Source: Pseudomonas sp. sp1636 (GTDB taxonomy: Bacteria; Pseudomonadota; Gammaproteobacteria; Pseudomonadales; Pseudomonadaceae). From it: 64,000 bases of DNA. Shown here piece by piece: positions 1-10,096 of this stretch. Where the stretch lies: NCBI RefSeq assembly GCF_030376615.1, contig NZ_JARRAB010000003.1:280312-344311 (forward strand), given 5' to 3'. The notes below the pieces were generated by a model. That model saw only the letters and a list, made by a program, of their open reading frames with translations, was not told the origin of the DNA and searched no databases. Both the position numbers and the translations under genes were made by a program. Numbering within the stretch: the first letter of the stretch is position 1; each line of letters begins with the position of its first letter.

Positions 1-591
1 ATTGTCGAAGCCATCGCTGCCGAGCTGGATGTGATCATCTCGGTGGATACCTCGACGCCCGCGGTGATGCGTGAGGCGGCGCGCCTCGGTGCGGGCCTGA
101 TTAACGATGTGCGCTCGTTGCAGCGTGATGGGGCGCTGGATGCCGCAGCCGATAGCGGTTTGCCGGTGTGCCTGATGCACATGCGTGGTGAGCCGACCAC
201 CATGCAGGAGAACCCTCGCTACGCCGATGTGTTGCTCGAGGTGCACGACTTTCTGGTCGAACGCATGGCGGCCTGTACGGCGGCGGGGATTGCCCTTGAG
301 CGGCTGATTCTCGATCCGGGTTTTGGCTTCGCCAAGACTCAGGAGCATAACCTCAGCTTGTTCAAGCACCTGGAGTCGCTGCATGCGTTGGGCCGGCCGC
401 TGTTGGTCGGCGTCTCGCGCAAGAGCATGATTGGCCGGGTGCTGGGTCACGAGGTGGGTGGGCGTCTCTATGGCAGTCTTGCCCTGGCGGCCTTGGCGGT
501 AACTAAGGGGGCGCACATTTTGCGGGTGCACGATGTGGCGGAAACCGTCGATGTGGTGCGCATGCTGGCTGCAGTCGAAGCAGCTGAATAA
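1..591 (+). CDS. folP: Dihydropteroate synthase, C-terminal part (5' end outside window)
   Basis: Dihydropteroate synthase joins p-aminobenzoate to the pterin pyrophosphate in folate synthesis in the cytoplasm. The reading frame is open from base 1, so the N-terminus lies upstream of the window. About 196 residues remain. Visible family motifs include INDVRSL, the segment LMHMRGEP, the DPGFGFAK loop and the [10 protein letters not shown] segment with the conserved Ser-Arg-Lys. It is followed after 20 bp by glmM in the same orientation, the usual folP-glmM pair of gammaproteobacteria. Identity is certain; only the missing 5' part is unknown. Confidence 0.96.
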   Translation: MVEAIAAELDVIISVDTSTPAVMREAARLGAGLINDVRSLQRDGALDAAADSGLPVCLMHMRGEPTTMQENPRYADVLLEVHDFLVERMAACTAAGIALERLILDPGFGFAKTQEHNLSLFKHLESLHALGRPLLVGVSRKSMIGRVLGHEVGGRLYGSLALAALAVTKGAHILRVHDVAETVDVVRMLAAVEAAE

Positions 592-611
592 GTAATCAAG
601 GAAACCTGGTC

Positions 612-1949
612 ATGGCTAGAAAATATTTTGGTACCGACGGTATTCGTGGGCGTGTCGGCGAGTTCCCCATCACTCCGGATTTTATGCTCAAGCTCGGCTG
701 GGCGGCTGGCATGGCATTTCGCAAGCAGGGTAAGTGTCGCATCCTGATCGGTAAGGACACGCGGATTTCCGGCTATATGTTCGAGTCGGCGCTGGAGGCG
801 GGATTGTCTGCGGCGGGTGCCGATGTCCTGTTGTTGGGGCCGATGCCGACACCGGCCATCGCCTACCTGACGCGTACCTTTCATGCCGAGGCGGGTATCG
901 TCATCAGTGCATCGCACAATCCGCACCATGACAACGGCATCAAGTTTTTTTCGGGGCAGGGCACCAAGCTGCCTGACGAGATCGAGCTGATGATCGAGGA
1001 GTTGCTCGATACGCCTATGACCGTGGTCGAATCGGGGCGGTTGGGCAAGGTCTCGCGGATCAACGATGCGGCGGGGCGTTATATCGAGTTCTGCAAGAGC
1101 AGCGTGCCGACCAGTACCGATTTTGCCGGGCTGAAGATAGTGCTCGATTGCGCCAATGGCGCGGCCTATAAGGTCGCGCCTAGCGTGTTCCGCGAGCTGG
1201 GTGCCGAGGTCTCGGTGCTCTCGGCTCAGCCCGACGGGCTGAATATCAATGCCGATTGTGGCTCGACTCACGTCGAAGCTCTGCAGGCCGCGGTGGTGGC
1301 GCAGCAGGCCGATCTGGGTATCGCCTTCGATGGCGACGCGGATCGCGTGCTGATGGTTGATCACAGCGGAGCCTTGGTCGATGGCGATGAGCTGTTGTTC
1401 ATCATTGCGCGTGACCTGCAGGAGCGCGGCAAGCTGCAGGGTGGTGTGGTAGGCACGCTGATGAGCAATCTCGGCCTGGAGCTGGCGCTGGCCGATCTGG
1501 ATATCCCCTTTGTGCGCGCCAAGGTTGGCGATCGCTATGTGGTTGCCGAGTTGCTGGCGCGCAACTGGCAAATGGGGGGGGAGAACTCGGGGCATTTGGT
1601 GTGTTTTCAGCACACCACTACGGGGGATGCGATCATCGCCGCGTTGCAGGTGCTGCTGGCGCTCCGGCGTCGGGGGCAGAGTTTGGCCGAGGCGCGGCAA
1701 GGGTTGCGTAAGTGTCCGCAGGTGTTGATCAACGTGCGCTTTGCTGGCGCGCTTGACCCGCTCGAGCACCCGGCGGTGCGGGATGCCAGTGCGCGGGTGA
1801 CCGAGCAAATGGCGGGCCGTGGCCGCGTGCTGCTGCGCAAGTCCGGTACCGAGCCTTTGCTGCGGGTGATGGTGGAAGGCGACGATGAAGCCAAGGTGCG
1901 CGGCTATGCCGATGAATTGGCTAAGATTGTTGCTGAAGTCTGTGTTTGA
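612..1949 (+). CDS. glmM: Phosphoglucosamine mutase
   Basis: GlmM converts glucosamine-6-phosphate to glucosamine-1-phosphate, the step before UDP-GlcNAc, so it feeds peptidoglycan and LPS synthesis. The 445-residue length is normal. The phosphoserine loop [12 protein letters not shown] holds the active serine at about residue 101, the metal loop DGDADR lies near residue 240, and the sugar-phosphate loop [11 protein letters not shown] lies near 409. An AAGGAAA ribosome-binding site precedes the ATG. It is co-oriented with folP 20 bp upstream. Nothing unusual is seen. Confidence 0.98.
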   Translation: MARKYFGTDGIRGRVGEFPITPDFMLKLGWAAGMAFRKQGKCRILIGKDTRISGYMFESALEAGLSAAGADVLLLGPMPTPAIAYLTRTFHAEAGIVISASHNPHHDNGIKFFSGQGTKLPDEIELMIEELLDTPMTVVESGRLGKVSRINDAAGRYIEFCKSSVPTSTDFAGLKIVLDCANGAAYKVAPSVFRELGAEVSVLSAQPDGLNINADCGSTHVEALQAAVVAQQADLGIAFDGDADRVLMVDHSGALVDGDELLFIIARDLQERGKLQGGVVGTLMSNLGLELALADLDIPFVRAKVGDRYVVAELLARNWQMGGENSGHLVCFQHTTTGDAIIAALQVLLALRRRGQSLAEARQGLRKCPQVLINVRFAGALDPLEHPAVRDASARVTEQMAGRGRVLLRKSGTEPLLRVMVEGDDEAKVRGYADELAKIVAEVCV

Positions 1950-2013
1950 TTAGCTTGCCAGTCCCGGTGCTGTTGGGTAACATCTGCGCCCTCTTTGACC
2001 GATGAGGTAAAGC

Positions 2014-2769
2014 ATGCGTCGCCCCTTGGTAGCTGGTAACTGGAAAATGCACGGTACCCGCGCCAGCGTCGCAGAGCTGATCAACGGTTTGCGTCGGCAG
2101 GTGTTATCTGCTGGCGTCGAGGTTGCGGTTTTTCCCTCCTGTTTGCATGTCGTTCAGGTTCTGGACGGCTTGGCAGGCGAGGGGATTGAGGTCGGTGCGC
2201 AAAATTGTGCGGTCGATCCTGCGCAGGGTGCGTTGACCGGTGAGATTGCCGCCAGTCAGTTGCAGGATGCGGGTTGTGCTCTGGTGTTGGTGGGTCATTC
2301 GGAGCGGCGTTTGTTGCTTGATGAAACTGATGCCGAGGTCGGGCGCAAGTTTGCTGCGGCGCAGTTCTGCGGTTTGACCCCGTTGTTGTGTGTGGGTGAG
2401 ACTCTTGAGCAGCGTGAGGCCGGCCAGACCCTTGAAGTGGTTGGGGCGCAGTTGGCGAGCGTTATCGAGGCGTTGGGCGTCGAGGCCTTTGCCCGGGCGG
2501 TGGTTGCCTATGAGCCGGTTTGGGCTATTGGTACGGGCCTGACGGCGTCGCCTGAACAGGCGCAGTATGTGCATGCTGCTATTCGTGCGCAGTTGGCCGC
2601 GCAGAATGCTGAAGTGGCGAGTGGTGTGAGAATTCTATATGGCGGCAGTGTGAAGGCCGCCAATGCAGCCGAGTTGTTCGGTATGCCGGATATCGATGGG
2701 GGGCTCGTTGGTGGGGCTTCTCTGAATGCGGATGAGTTCGGTGCGATTTGTCGCGCCGCAGGAAGCTGA
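2014..2769 (+). CDS. tpiA: Triosephosphate isomerase
   Basis: TpiA interconverts dihydroxyacetone phosphate and glyceraldehyde-3-phosphate. The 251-residue protein starts with GNWKMHGT, which carries the catalytic lysine. The catalytic histidine is in VGHSERR at about residue 95, and the catalytic glutamate is in [11 protein letters not shown] at about residue 167. The phosphate loop YGGSVK is near the C-terminus. A GAGGTAA ribosome-binding site lies before the ATG. The gene ends 4 bp before secG, so the two are probably cotranscribed, the common pseudomonad arrangement. Confidence 0.98.
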   Translation: MRRPLVAGNWKMHGTRASVAELINGLRRQVLSAGVEVAVFPSCLHVVQVLDGLAGEGIEVGAQNCAVDPAQGALTGEIAASQLQDAGCALVLVGHSERRLLLDETDAEVGRKFAAAQFCGLTPLLCVGETLEQREAGQTLEVVGAQLASVIEALGVEAFARAVVAYEPVWAIGTGLTASPEQAQYVHAAIRAQLAAQNAEVASGVRILYGGSVKAANAAELFGMPDIDGGLVGGASLNADEFGAICRAAGS

Positions 2770-2773
2770 CAAA

Positions 2774-3154
2774 ATGCTGGAAACAGTCGTAGTAGTGTTT
2801 CATCTGCTGGGTGCGATCGGTGTTGTTGCGCTGGTTTTGTTGCAGCAGGGCAAGGGCGCGGACGCGGGTGCCTCTTTTGGTTCTGGGGCTTCAGCTACCG
2901 TTTTCGGTAGTCAAGGTTCCTCTACCTTTTTGAGTCGTGTTACTGCTATACTCGCCGTCGCTTTTTTCTCTACTAGCTTGGGCTTAGCGTTCTTTGCTAA
3001 AGAAAAAGCTGATGCATTGACTCAGGTGGGTTTGCCTGATCCAGTGGTGTTGGAAGTACAGCAGGCCAGCCCTGCCGTTGAAGATGTACCAGTGCTCGAA
3101 GAGCAAAAGCCGGCGGTCGAAGCGGTTGAAGTGCCTCAGGCTCCAGAGCAGTAA
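2774..3154 (+). CDS. secG: Protein-export membrane protein SecG
   Basis: SecG is the small accessory subunit of the SecYEG translocon in the inner membrane. I start it at the ATG at 2774, preceded by GGAAG. The upstream in-frame ATG would lie inside tpiA. The 126-residue protein has two hydrophobic segments (about residues 3-22 and 52-72) separated by the Gly/Ser-rich linker typical of SecG ([20 protein letters not shown]). The acidic, Pro/Val-rich tail after residue 80 is a low-complexity extension. tRNA-Leu follows directly, the conserved secG-leuU order. Confidence 0.95.
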   Translation: MLETVVVVFHLLGAIGVVALVLLQQGKGADAGASFGSGASATVFGSQGSSTFLSRVTAILAVAFFSTSLGLAFFAKEKADALTQVGLPDPVVLEVQQASPAVEDVPVLEEQKPAVEAVEVPQAPEQ

Positions 3155-3179
3155 CAAGTAGTACGCAGTACCTGATTTT

Positions 3180-3265
3180 GCCGAGGTGGTGGAATTGGTA
3201 GACACGCTACCTTGAGGTGGTAGTGGCCATAGGCTGTAGGGGTTCGAGTCCCCTCCTCGGTACCA
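3180..3265 (+). tRNA. leuU: tRNA-Leu (anticodon GAG)
   Basis: An 86-nt class II tRNA that closely resembles E. coli leuU. The acceptor arm GCCGAGG pairs with CCTCGGT (one G-U pair at the end). The anticodon stem CTACC/GGTAG encloses loop TTGAGGT with anticodon GAG at 3214-3216. A long variable arm follows, then the T-arm with loop TTCGAGT. The 3' CCA is encoded at 3263-3265. It decodes CUU and CUC leucine codons. It lies 25 bp after secG. Confidence 0.97.
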
Positions 3266-3277
3266 ATTTACAAGCAG

Positions 3278-3300
3278 GCCCGCAATATGCGGGCTTTCTT
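3278..3300 (+). terminator. Intrinsic terminator after tRNA-Leu
   Basis: Stem GCCCGCA (3278-3284), loop ATA, stem TGCGGGC (3288-3294), then TTTCTT. It lies 12 nt after the encoded CCA and would end the secG/tRNA-Leu transcript before the next promoter. Confidence 0.8.
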
Positions 3301-3316
3301 GTTGCTGAAGCGCTGG

Positions 3317-3346
3317 TTGACCCTTGCGAGGGTTCGGTCGTATACT
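3317..3346 (+). promoter_or_regulatory. Strong sigma-70 promoter with GC-rich discriminator
   Basis: A -35 box TTGACC (3317-3322) and a -10 box TATACT (3341-3346) are separated by 18 bp. Each matches consensus at 5 of 6 positions. The bases after the -10 (TCGGCCCC) are GC-rich, as in stable-RNA promoters under stringent control. The expected start near 3352 is about 10 nt before the initiator-type tRNA at 3363, so this promoter would drive that RNA and, by read-through, rimP-nusA-infB. Confidence 0.75.
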
Positions 3347-3362
3347 TCGGCCCCAGCTTTGA

Positions 3363-3437
<75 letters not shown>

Positions 3438-3447
3438 GCAGCAGCGG

Positions 3448-3469
3448 AGCCCCTTTTCAGGGGCTTTTT
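3448..3469 (+). terminator. Intrinsic terminator/attenuator after the tRNA-like gene
   Basis: Stem AGCCCCT (3448-3454), loop TTTC, stem AGGGGCT (3459-3465), then TTTT. It is 10 nt past the tRNA-like 3' end. It separates the strong promoter from rimP, so rimP-nusA-infB expression needs read-through or another promoter. Confidence 0.8.
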
Positions 3470-3516
3470 GCTAGCTGGGAGACAGGTTTGCCGGCCTTTA
3501 GAGGCGGGTTGAAGGG

Positions 3517-3537
3517 ATGGGCGTTTCGCCCATTTTT
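3517..3537 (+). terminator. Second intrinsic terminator/attenuator upstream of rimP
   Basis: Stem ATGGGCG (3517-3523), loop TTT, stem CGCCCAT (3527-3533) running into a T5 tract. It lies 30 bp before the rimP start. Together with the hairpin at 3448 it makes tandem terminators in the nusA operon leader. In E. coli the equivalent leader is where NusA autoregulates its operon; applying that here is inference. Confidence 0.7.
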
Positions 3538-3566
3538 CATTTGCACAGCATGCGCGAGGGGCTCAG

Positions 3567-4025
3567 GTGTCGAGCAAGCTAGAACAGTTGCAGGCCTTGG
3601 TGGCCCCGGTAGTCGAAGCACTCGGCTATGAATGCTGGGGTATCGAGTTCCTGTCGCAAGGGCGGCATTCTTTGCTGCGAATTTATATCGATCATGCCGA
3701 TGGTGTTTTCATCGAAGATTGCGAGAAGGTCAGTCGGCAGATCAGTGGTGTTCTCGATGTCGAGGATCCGATCAGTGCGGAGTACACCCTCGAGGTGTCT
3801 TCGCCCGGCATGGATCGGCCACTGTTCACATTGGAACAGTTCGCCAGTCATGCCGGCGAGCAGGTGCGAATCAAGCTGCGCTCGCCTTTCGAAGGGCGCC
3901 GCAACTTTCAGGGTCTCCTCCGCGGTGTGGAGGAACAGGACGTGGTGGTGCAGGTGGATGACCATGAGTTCCTGTTGCCGATCGATTTGATCGACAAAGC
4001 CAATATTATCCCCAGGTTTGATTGA
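3567..4025 (+). CDS. rimP: Ribosome maturation factor RimP
   Basis: RimP binds S12 and the 30S subunit during small-subunit assembly. The 152-residue protein has the family N-terminal domain ([25 protein letters not shown], the DCEKVSRQ segment, the [11 protein letters not shown] signature) and a C-terminal Sm-like beta domain ending [13 protein letters not shown] start it at GTG 3567, preceded by GCGAGGGG, giving MSSKLEQLQ as in homologues. It leads the nusA operon, with nusA 47 bp downstream. Confidence 0.96.
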   Translation: MSSKLEQLQALVAPVVEALGYECWGIEFLSQGRHSLLRIYIDHADGVFIEDCEKVSRQISGVLDVEDPISAEYTLEVSSPGMDRPLFTLEQFASHAGEQVRIKLRSPFEGRRNFQGLLRGVEEQDVVVQVDDHEFLLPIDLIDKANIIPRFD

Positions 4026-4072
4026 GACGCGGATCCCGCGGATCCAATGGATTGCGAAAGGCGAGGCGTACG

Positions 4073-5554
4073 ATGAGCAAAGAAGTACTGCTGGTTGTTG
4101 AGTCGGTGTCCAACGAAAAGGGCGTACCGGCTAGCGTGATATTCGAGGCGTTGGAATTGGCTTTGGCCACTGCCACCAAAAAGCGTTTCGAGGACGAAGT
4201 CGAGTTGCGTGTGGCGATCAATCGCCAGACCGGCAACTACGAAACTTTCCGTTGCTGGACGGTGGTCGAAGAGGCTGATTTCGATGACCCCGCGCATCAA
4301 GTTACCGTCGATATGCCGCGGGCGGTTGAGGCCGCTGCGAAAGTCGGCGATGTGCTCGAGGAAAAGATCGAGTCCATCGAGTTCGGTCGCATTGCTGCGC
4401 AAACCGCGAAGCAAGTCATCGTGCAGAAAGTGCGCGAGGCCGAGCGTGCTCAGGTGGTTGAAGCCTACCGTGAGCGGTTGGGCGAAATCATCTCCGGCAC
4501 TGTGAAGAAGGTGACTCGCGACAGCGTGATCATCGATCTGGGTAACAATGCCGAGGCGCTGCTGGCGCGCGAAGACATCATTTCGCGTGAGACTTTCCGC
4601 GTGGGTGTCCGGGTGCGTGCCTTGCTCAAGGAGATCCGTACCGAGAACCGCGGTCCGCAGTTGATCCTCTCGCGCACCGCGCCGGAAATGCTGATCGAAT
4701 TGTTCCGCATCGAGGTGCCTGAAATCGCCGAAGAGCTGATCGAGGTCATGGCTGCCGCGCGCGATCCCGGTTCGCGCGCCAAGTTGGCCGTGCGTTCCAA
4801 AGACAAGCGTATCGACCCGCAAGGCGCCTGCATCGGCATGCGTGGTTCGCGCGTGCAGGCCGTGTCCGGCGAGTTGGCCGGCGAGCGGGTGGACATCGTG
4901 CTGTGGGACGACAACCCCGCGCAGTTTGTAATCAACGCCATGTCGCCGGCCGAAGTCGCCGCAATCATTGTCGATGAGGATGCCCATGCCATGGACATCG
5001 CCGTTGGCGAAGACAACCTGGCGCAAGCCATTGGCCGCGGCGGTCAGAACGTTCGTTTGGCCAGTCAACTGACTGGCTGGACGCTCAATGTCATGAGCGA
5101 GGCGGACATTCAGGCCAAGCAACAAGCAGAAACCGGCGACATTCTGCAGCGCTTCATCGACGAGCTGGAAGTCGACGAGGAGCTGGCCCAGGTGTTGGTC
5201 GAGGAAGGTTTCACCAGCCTGGAAGAAATCGCTTATGTGCCGATGGAGGAGATGCTCAGCATCGATGGTTTCGATGAAGAAATCGTCAGCGAGCTGCGGG
5301 CACGGGCCAAGGATCGCCTGTTGACCAGGGCCATCGCCACAGAAGAAAAACTGGCAGACGCCCACCCGGCCGAAGACCTGCTCTCTCTCGAGGGTATGGA
5401 CAAAGGCTTGGCGCAGGAACTGGCAGTGCGCGGTGTGGTTACCCGCGAAGACCTGGCCGAGCAGTCGATTGACGACCTGCTCGACATCGACGGCATCGAC
5501 GCAGAGCGTGCCGGCAAGCTGATCATGGCCGCCCGAGCCCATTGGTTCGAGTAA
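4073..5554 (+). CDS. nusA: Transcription termination/antitermination factor NusA
   Basis: NusA binds RNA polymerase and nascent RNA and tunes pausing, termination and antitermination. I start it at the ATG at 4073 ([12 protein letters not shown]). The frame is open 51 bp further upstream with no suitable site. Its 493 residues hold an N-terminal polymerase-binding domain, an S1 domain starting near residue 139 ([12 protein letters not shown]), KH motifs near 251 ([11 protein letters not shown]) and 319 ([10 protein letters not shown]), and two C-terminal acidic helix-hairpin-helix repeats (about 360-490). This is the full gammaproteobacterial architecture. infB follows after 26 bp. Confidence 0.98.
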   Translation: MSKEVLLVVESVSNEKGVPASVIFEALELALATATKKRFEDEVELRVAINRQTGNYETFRCWTVVEEADFDDPAHQVTVDMPRAVEAAAKVGDVLEEKIESIEFGRIAAQTAKQVIVQKVREAERAQVVEAYRERLGEIISGTVKKVTRDSVIIDLGNNAEALLAREDIISRETFRVGVRVRALLKEIRTENRGPQLILSRTAPEMLIELFRIEVPEIAEELIEVMAAARDPGSRAKLAVRSKDKRIDPQGACIGMRGSRVQAVSGELAGERVDIVLWDDNPAQFVINAMSPAEVAAIIVDEDAHAMDIAVGEDNLAQAIGRGGQNVRLASQLTGWTLNVMSEADIQAKQQAETGDILQRFIDELEVDEELAQVLVEEGFTSLEEIAYVPMEEMLSIDGFDEEIVSELRARAKDRLLTRAIATEEKLADAHPAEDLLSLEGMDKGLAQELAVRGVVTREDLAEQSIDDLLDIDGIDAERAGKLIMAARAHWFE

Positions 5555-5580
5555 GTTTTACGGCCTGAGGAGAGAAGTGC

Positions 5581-8064
5581 ATGTCGCAAGTCACGGTGAA
5601 AGAACTGGCCCAAGTGGTCGACACACCGGTAGAGCGCCTGCTGCAGCAGATGCGTGAGGCGGGTTTGCCGCACAGCAGTGCCGAGCAAGTTGTCACCGAT
5701 AACGAGAAGCAAGCGTTGCTTGCCCATCTCAAAAGCAGCCACGGCGTGAAGGTTGAAGAGCCGCGCAAGATTACCTTGCAGCGCAAAACGACCAGCACCC
5801 TGCGGGTGGCGGGTAGCAAGACCATTAGCGTTGAAGTGCGCAAGAAGAAAACCTTCGTCAAGCGCAGCCCTGAAGAGATCGAAGCCGAGAAGCAGCGTGA
5901 GCTGGCTGAGCAGCGTGCGGTCGCAGAGGCGGCGCGGCTGAAGGCGGAAGAAGAAGCCAAGCGTCGCGCTGCGGATGAGGCGCAACGTGCAGTGCCTGCT
6001 GCCAAGGCTGATGAGGCCGCTGCAGTCGTCGCCGTTGCACCGGTCGAGTTGCCAGTGGCCGCTGTGGCGGTTGAAGAACGCAAGAAAGACGAGCCGCGCC
6101 GTCCCGACAAGCCGCGCAATGAAGATGCCGACCGGCGTGGGGAGCGCAAGACCGCCCAGCATCGGCCGGCGGTCAAGGAGAAGGCTCCGGCGCCCCGTGT
6201 GGCGCCGCGCAGCATCGACGAAGAAAGCGACAGTCACCGTCGTGGTGGGCGTGGCAAGGCCAAGCTGAAGAAACGCAATCAGCATGGTTTCCAGAGCCCG
6301 ACTGGCCCGATTGTGCGTGATGTCGCCATTGGCGAAACCATCACCGTCGGTGAGTTGGCCCAGCAGATGTCGGTTAAAGCGGCTGAAGTCATCAAGTTCA
6401 TGTTCAAGATGGGCACTCCGGTGACCATCAACCAGGTGCTGGATCAGGAAACTGCCCAGTTGATCGCCGAAGAGCTGGGCCACAAGGTCAAGCTGGTCAG
6501 CGATAACGCCCTGGAAGACCAACTGGCCGAGTCGCTCAAGTTCGAAGGCGAGACCTTCGCCCGTGCGCCGGTCGTGACCGTAATGGGCCACGTCGACCAC
6601 GGTAAGACTTCGCTGCTCGACTACATCCGGCGTGCCAAGGTTGCCGCTGGCGAAGCCGGCGGCATCACTCAGCACATTGGCGCCTACCACGTCGAAACCG
6701 ACCGCGGCATGGTCACCTTCCTCGATACTCCGGGCCACGCGGCGTTCACCGCGATGCGTGCTCGTGGTGCCCAGGCGACCGATATCGTGATCCTGGTGGT
6801 GGCGGCGGACGACGGCGTGATGCCGCAAACCGTTGAAGCCGTTCAGCATGCCAAGGCCGCCGGTGTGCCGCTGGTCGTCGCGGTGAACAAAATCGACAAG
6901 CCGGGTGCCGATCTCGATCGCATCAGGAGCGAACTGTCCGTGCACGGGGTGACGTCCGAAGAATGGGGTGGTGATACGCCATTCGTCTCGGTCTCGGCGA
7001 AAGTCGGTACCGGCGTCGACGACCTGCTGGAAGCGGTTCTGTTGCAAGCCGAAGTGCTCGAATTGAAAGCCACCCCGTCCGCTCCTGGTCGCGGTGTCGT
7101 GGTCGAGTCGCGTCTCGACAAAGGTCGTGGCCCGGTTGCCACCGTGCTGGTTCAGGACGGTACGCTGCGCCAAGGCGACATGATTCTGGTCGGTTCGAAC
7201 TACGGCCGTATTCGCGCCATGCTCGATGAAAACGGCAAGCCGATCAAGGAAGCTGGCCCGTCGATTCCGGTCGAGATCCTCGGCCTGGACGGCACCCCGG
7301 AAGCGGGTGACGAGATGAGCGTGCTGACTGACGAGAAGAAGGCCCGGGAAGTGGCCATGTTCCGTCAAGGCAAGTTCCGCGAAGTCAAGCTGGCCCGTGC
7401 GCACGCCGGCAAGCTGGAAAACATCTTCGAGAACATGGGCCAGGAAGAGAAGAAGACGCTGAATATCGTCCTCAAATCCGACGTCCGTGGTTCCCTGGAA
7501 GCGCTGCAGGGCTCGCTCGGCGGTTTGGGTAACGATGAAGTGCAGGTGCGGGTGGTCGGTGGCGGCGTCGGTGGTATCACCGAATCCGATGCCAACCTGG
7601 CGCTGGCCTCCAACGCGGTACTGTTCGGCTTCAACGTGCGGGCCGATGCCGGCGCGCGCAAGATCGTCGAGCAGGAAGGTCTGGATATGCGTTACTACAA
7701 CGTGATCTACGACATCATCGAAGACGTCAAGAAAGCCCTGACCGGCATGCTCGGCAGCGACGTTCGCGAGAACATCCTGGGCATTGCCGAAGTGCGTGAC
7801 GTGTTCCGTTCGCCGAAGTTCGGCGCGGTCGCCGGTTGTATGGTGGTCGAAGGCGTTGTACACCGTAACCGTCCGATTCGCGTCCTGCGCGAAGACGTGG
7901 TGATCTTCGAAGGCGAGCTGGAATCCCTGCGCCGCTTCAAGGACGATATGTCCGAGGTGCGTGCCGGCATGGAATGCGGTATCGGCGTGAAGAGTTACAA
8001 CGACGTTAAGGTCGGCGACAAGATCGAAGTGTTCGAGAAAGTCCAAGTGGCTCGCAGCCTGTAA
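5581..8064 (+). CDS. infB: Translation initiation factor IF-2
   Basis: IF-2 is the GTPase that places initiator fMet-tRNA on the ribosome. The 827-residue protein has the IF2 N-terminal fold, a charged Lys/Glu/Arg/Ala-rich linker (about residues 95-235), a second IF2-N segment, and then the G domain with GHVDHGKT near 336, DTPGH and NKIDKPGAD, followed by the beta-barrel and C-terminal domains. A GAGGAGAGAAG ribosome-binding site precedes the ATG. Internal starts producing shorter IF-2 forms are known in E. coli, but I could not assign one here. Confidence 0.98.
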   Translation: MSQVTVKELAQVVDTPVERLLQQMREAGLPHSSAEQVVTDNEKQALLAHLKSSHGVKVEEPRKITLQRKTTSTLRVAGSKTISVEVRKKKTFVKRSPEEIEAEKQRELAEQRAVAEAARLKAEEEAKRRAADEAQRAVPAAKADEAAAVVAVAPVELPVAAVAVEERKKDEPRRPDKPRNEDADRRGERKTAQHRPAVKEKAPAPRVAPRSIDEESDSHRRGGRGKAKLKKRNQHGFQSPTGPIVRDVAIGETITVGELAQQMSVKAAEVIKFMFKMGTPVTINQVLDQETAQLIAEELGHKVKLVSDNALEDQLAESLKFEGETFARAPVVTVMGHVDHGKTSLLDYIRRAKVAAGEAGGITQHIGAYHVETDRGMVTFLDTPGHAAFTAMRARGAQATDIVILVVAADDGVMPQTVEAVQHAKAAGVPLVVAVNKIDKPGADLDRIRSELSVHGVTSEEWGGDTPFVSVSAKVGTGVDDLLEAVLLQAEVLELKATPSAPGRGVVVESRLDKGRGPVATVLVQDGTLRQGDMILVGSNYGRIRAMLDENGKPIKEAGPSIPVEILGLDGTPEAGDEMSVLTDEKKAREVAMFRQGKFREVKLARAHAGKLENIFENMGQEEKKTLNIVLKSDVRGSLEALQGSLGGLGNDEVQVRVVGGGVGGITESDANLALASNAVLFGFNVRADAGARKIVEQEGLDMRYYNVIYDIIEDVKKALTGMLGSDVRENILGIAEVRDVFRSPKFGAVAGCMVVEGVVHRNRPIRVLREDVVIFEGELESLRRFKDDMSEVRAGMECGIGVKSYNDVKVGDKIEVFEKVQVARSL

Positions 8065-8084
8065 GGCGCGAGTTGCAACATGCA

Positions 8085-8118
8085 ACGCCCGGCCCTGCTT
8101 TTGCTCGGCCGGGCGTTT
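8085..8118 (+). terminator. Hairpin between infB and rbfA
   Basis: Stem ACGCCCGGCC (8085-8094) pairs with GGCCGGGCGT (8107-8116) around a 12-nt loop, followed by only TTT. This may be a weak terminator or an RNA-processing and stability element inside the operon. Confidence 0.5.
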
Positions 8119-8174
8119 GCCGCTTTTAGGTCCGATGCTTTTCAAGGCATCGTGGCGAGTGGAAGGTAGTAGAA

Positions 8175-8582
8175 ATGGCCAAAGAATATAGCCGTGCCCA
8201 GCGTATCGGCGACCAGATGCAGCGTGAACTGGCGCAGCTGATTCGCCTGGAAATCAAAGACCCACGATTAGGCGGGCTGGTGACCATTACCGCGGTGGAA
8301 GTCAGTCGCGATGCGAGTCACGCGAAGGTCTTCGTCACCGTGATGGGCGCTGAGCCAGTGGAAGGCGTCGATGGCGTGGCGCAAAGCGTCAAGGTACTCA
8401 ACGATGCCAGCGGTTTCCTGCGCATGCAGCTGGGTAAGGCAATGAAGTTGCGCAGCGTGCCTAACTTGCGTTTCCACTACGACGAAAGCGTGGTGCGTGG
8501 GGCGCAGTTGTCGGCGTTGATCGAGCGGGCCGTCAGTGAAGACGCTGCGCACGGCGACGAAAAAACCGAGGCCAAGGAGTAA
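8175..8582 (+). CDS. rbfA: 30S ribosome-binding factor RbfA
   Basis: RbfA is a cold-shock-linked KH-fold protein that binds the 30S subunit and helps mature the 16S rRNA 5' end. The 135-residue protein has the family start [18 protein letters not shown], the segment [18 protein letters not shown], and the [13 protein letters not shown] motif. The C-terminal 20 residues are charged and probably disordered. Its stop lies 4 bp before the truB GTG, so translation is likely coupled. Confidence 0.97.
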   Translation: MAKEYSRAQRIGDQMQRELAQLIRLEIKDPRLGGLVTITAVEVSRDASHAKVFVTVMGAEPVEGVDGVAQSVKVLNDASGFLRMQLGKAMKLRSVPNLRFHYDESVVRGAQLSALIERAVSEDAAHGDEKTEAKE

Positions 8583-8586
8583 GCAC

Positions 8587-9504
8587 GTGGCTCAGGTGAA
8601 ACGTATTCGTCGTCCGGTCGATGGCATTATCCTGCTGGATAAGCCGCGCGGCTTCAGTTCCAACGCGGCGTTGCAAAAAGTGCGTTGGTTGCTCAATGCC
8701 GAAAAGGCCGGTCACACCGGCAGTCTCGATCCCTTGGCCACCGGCGTGTTGCCGCTGTGCTTCGGCGAGGCGACCAAGTTCTCGCAGTATTTGCTGGATG
8801 CCGACAAGGGTTATGAAACCCTGATGCAACTGGGGGTCACCACCACCACCGCCGATGCCGAAGGCGAAGTGCTGGAGCGTCGCCCGGTGACCGTTGGTCG
8901 TGCCGATATCGAAGCCTTGTTGCCGCGTTTTCGCGGTGAAATCAGCCAGATACCGCCGATGTACTCGGCGCTCAAGCGCGATGGCCAGCCGTTGTACAAG
9001 CTCGCCCGGGCCGGCGAGGTGGTGGAGCGCGAGCCGCGTTCTGTTACTATTGCGCGCTTGGAATTATTGAGCTGCGAGGCGGAGCAGGCGCGCCTGGCGG
9101 TGGATTGCACGAAAGGCACCTATATCCGCACCCTGGTCGAAGACATCGGCCAACTGCTCGGTTGCGGTGCCCATGTCGCAGAGCTGCGGCGAACCAAGGC
9201 GGGCCCCTTCGGGCTGGCTCAGACGGTCAGCCTGGAAGCGCTGGAGCAGGCCCATGCCGAGGGTGGCCATGAGGCTGTCGATCAGTTTCTGCTGGCGGTG
9301 GACAGTGGCCTGCAGCATTGGCCGTTGTTGCAGTTCTCCGAGCACAGTTCGTTCTACTGGCTGCAAGGGCAGCCGGTACGCGCGCCGGAGGCGCCGAAAT
9401 TCGGCATGGTGCGGGTACAGGATCACAATGGTCGCTTCATCGGTATCGGTGAAGTGAGCGAAGACGGGCGCATTGCGCCGCGTCGCTTGATTCGGTCGGC
9501 ATGA
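8587..9504 (+). CDS. truB: tRNA pseudouridine(55) synthase TruB
   Basis: TruB makes pseudouridine 55 in the T-loop of tRNAs. I chose the GTG at 8587 ([10 protein letters not shown]), 4 bp after the rbfA stop, because it gives the usual 305 residues and the AAGGAG inside the rbfA end serves as ribosome-binding site. The catalytic motif [12 protein letters not shown] places the nucleophile at Asp48. The KLARAGE segment, the [10 protein letters not shown] motif and a C-terminal PUA-like domain follow. It belongs to the nusA-infB operon. Confidence 0.97.
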   Translation: MAQVKRIRRPVDGIILLDKPRGFSSNAALQKVRWLLNAEKAGHTGSLDPLATGVLPLCFGEATKFSQYLLDADKGYETLMQLGVTTTTADAEGEVLERRPVTVGRADIEALLPRFRGEISQIPPMYSALKRDGQPLYKLARAGEVVEREPRSVTIARLELLSCEAEQARLAVDCTKGTYIRTLVEDIGQLLGCGAHVAELRRTKAGPFGLAQTVSLEALEQAHAEGGHEAVDQFLLAVDSGLQHWPLLQFSEHSSFYWLQGQPVRAPEAPKFGMVRVQDHNGRFIGIGEVSEDGRIAPRRLIRSA

Positions 9505-9592
9505 CCGAAGCGGAAGGTTGAGGACTCAGGTTTTCGGCATTCCGTATCGAGGGTGGCTGTTAATAGGCACGGTCATACCTCACTTAAAAACA

Positions 9593-9635
9593 CGGGAAGC
9601 GATTCCCGGCCTATTGCAACTGTTGCGGCAGTTGC
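9593..9635 (+). promoter_or_regulatory. rpsO leader hairpins
   Basis: Two stem-loops lie just upstream of the rpsO ribosome-binding site (GAGAGG at 9642): CGGGAA/TTCCCG (9593-9608, loop GCGA) and GCAACTG/CAGTTGC (9616-9635). S15 represses its own mRNA through leader structure in E. coli. These hairpins are in the right place for that, but the match is positional only. Confidence 0.4.
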
Positions 9636-9655
9636 CTAACTGAGAGGACGCCCAC

Positions 9656-9925
9656 ATGGCACTCAGCGTTGAAGAAAAAGCCCAGATCGTTAACGACTAC
9701 AAGCAAGCTGAAGGCGACACCGGTAGCCCGGAAGTGCAAGTTGCACTGCTGTCCGCCAACATCAACAAGCTGCAAGGCCACTTCAAGGCCAACGGTAAAG
9801 ACCACCACTCGCGTCGTGGCCTGATCCGTATGGTTAACCAGCGTCGCAAGTTGCTGGATTACCTGAAGGGTAAGGACACCAGTCGTTACAGCGCCCTGAT
9901 CGGTCGCCTGGGTCTGCGTCGCTAA
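9656..9925 (+). CDS. rpsO: 30S ribosomal protein S15
   Basis: S15 is a primary-binding protein of the 30S platform. The 89 residues start [12 protein letters not shown] and contain the conserved [11 protein letters not shown], the KDHHSRRGL motif and RRKLLDYLK, ending LGLRR. A clear GAGAGG ribosome-binding site lies 8 nt before the ATG. It is followed by an intrinsic terminator and then pnp, the classic rpsO-pnp pair. Confidence 0.98.
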   Translation: MALSVEEKAQIVNDYKQAEGDTGSPEVQVALLSANINKLQGHFKANGKDHHSRRGLIRMVNQRRKLLDYLKGKDTSRYSALIGRLGLRR

Positions 9926-9952
9926 GCAATGCTTACGCGTAGCTGACTGCCG

Positions 9953-9989
9953 AAGCTGGAAGTGGGGTGTAGCCCTGCTTCCAGCTTTT
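9953..9989 (+). terminator. Intrinsic terminator after rpsO
   Basis: Stem AAGCTGGAAG (9953-9962) pairs perfectly with CTTCCAGCTT (9978-9987), ending in TTTT. It allows rpsO to be expressed above pnp, with read-through or a second promoter supplying pnp. Confidence 0.8.
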
Positions 9990-10096
9990 GCGTTTCAGTC
10001 GGGCGCGTTCGGACAGCGCCGGGTTCGACTCCCGTTACTGCCCACCGATTCTGCAATACACCGCTTTCCCCAAAGGCAATAGAGAAGGAAAACACC

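Noticed and set aside
468..1808. 446-codon minus-strand open frame across glmM
   Set aside because: Antisense shadow of a certain gene, with no recognisable motif or ribosome-binding site.
5233..8145. 970-codon open frame on the minus strand across nusA/infB
   Set aside because: It is antisense to two certain genes. The His/Asp/Gly/Arg-rich composition is what the reverse frame of GC-biased coding DNA gives; no domain is seen.
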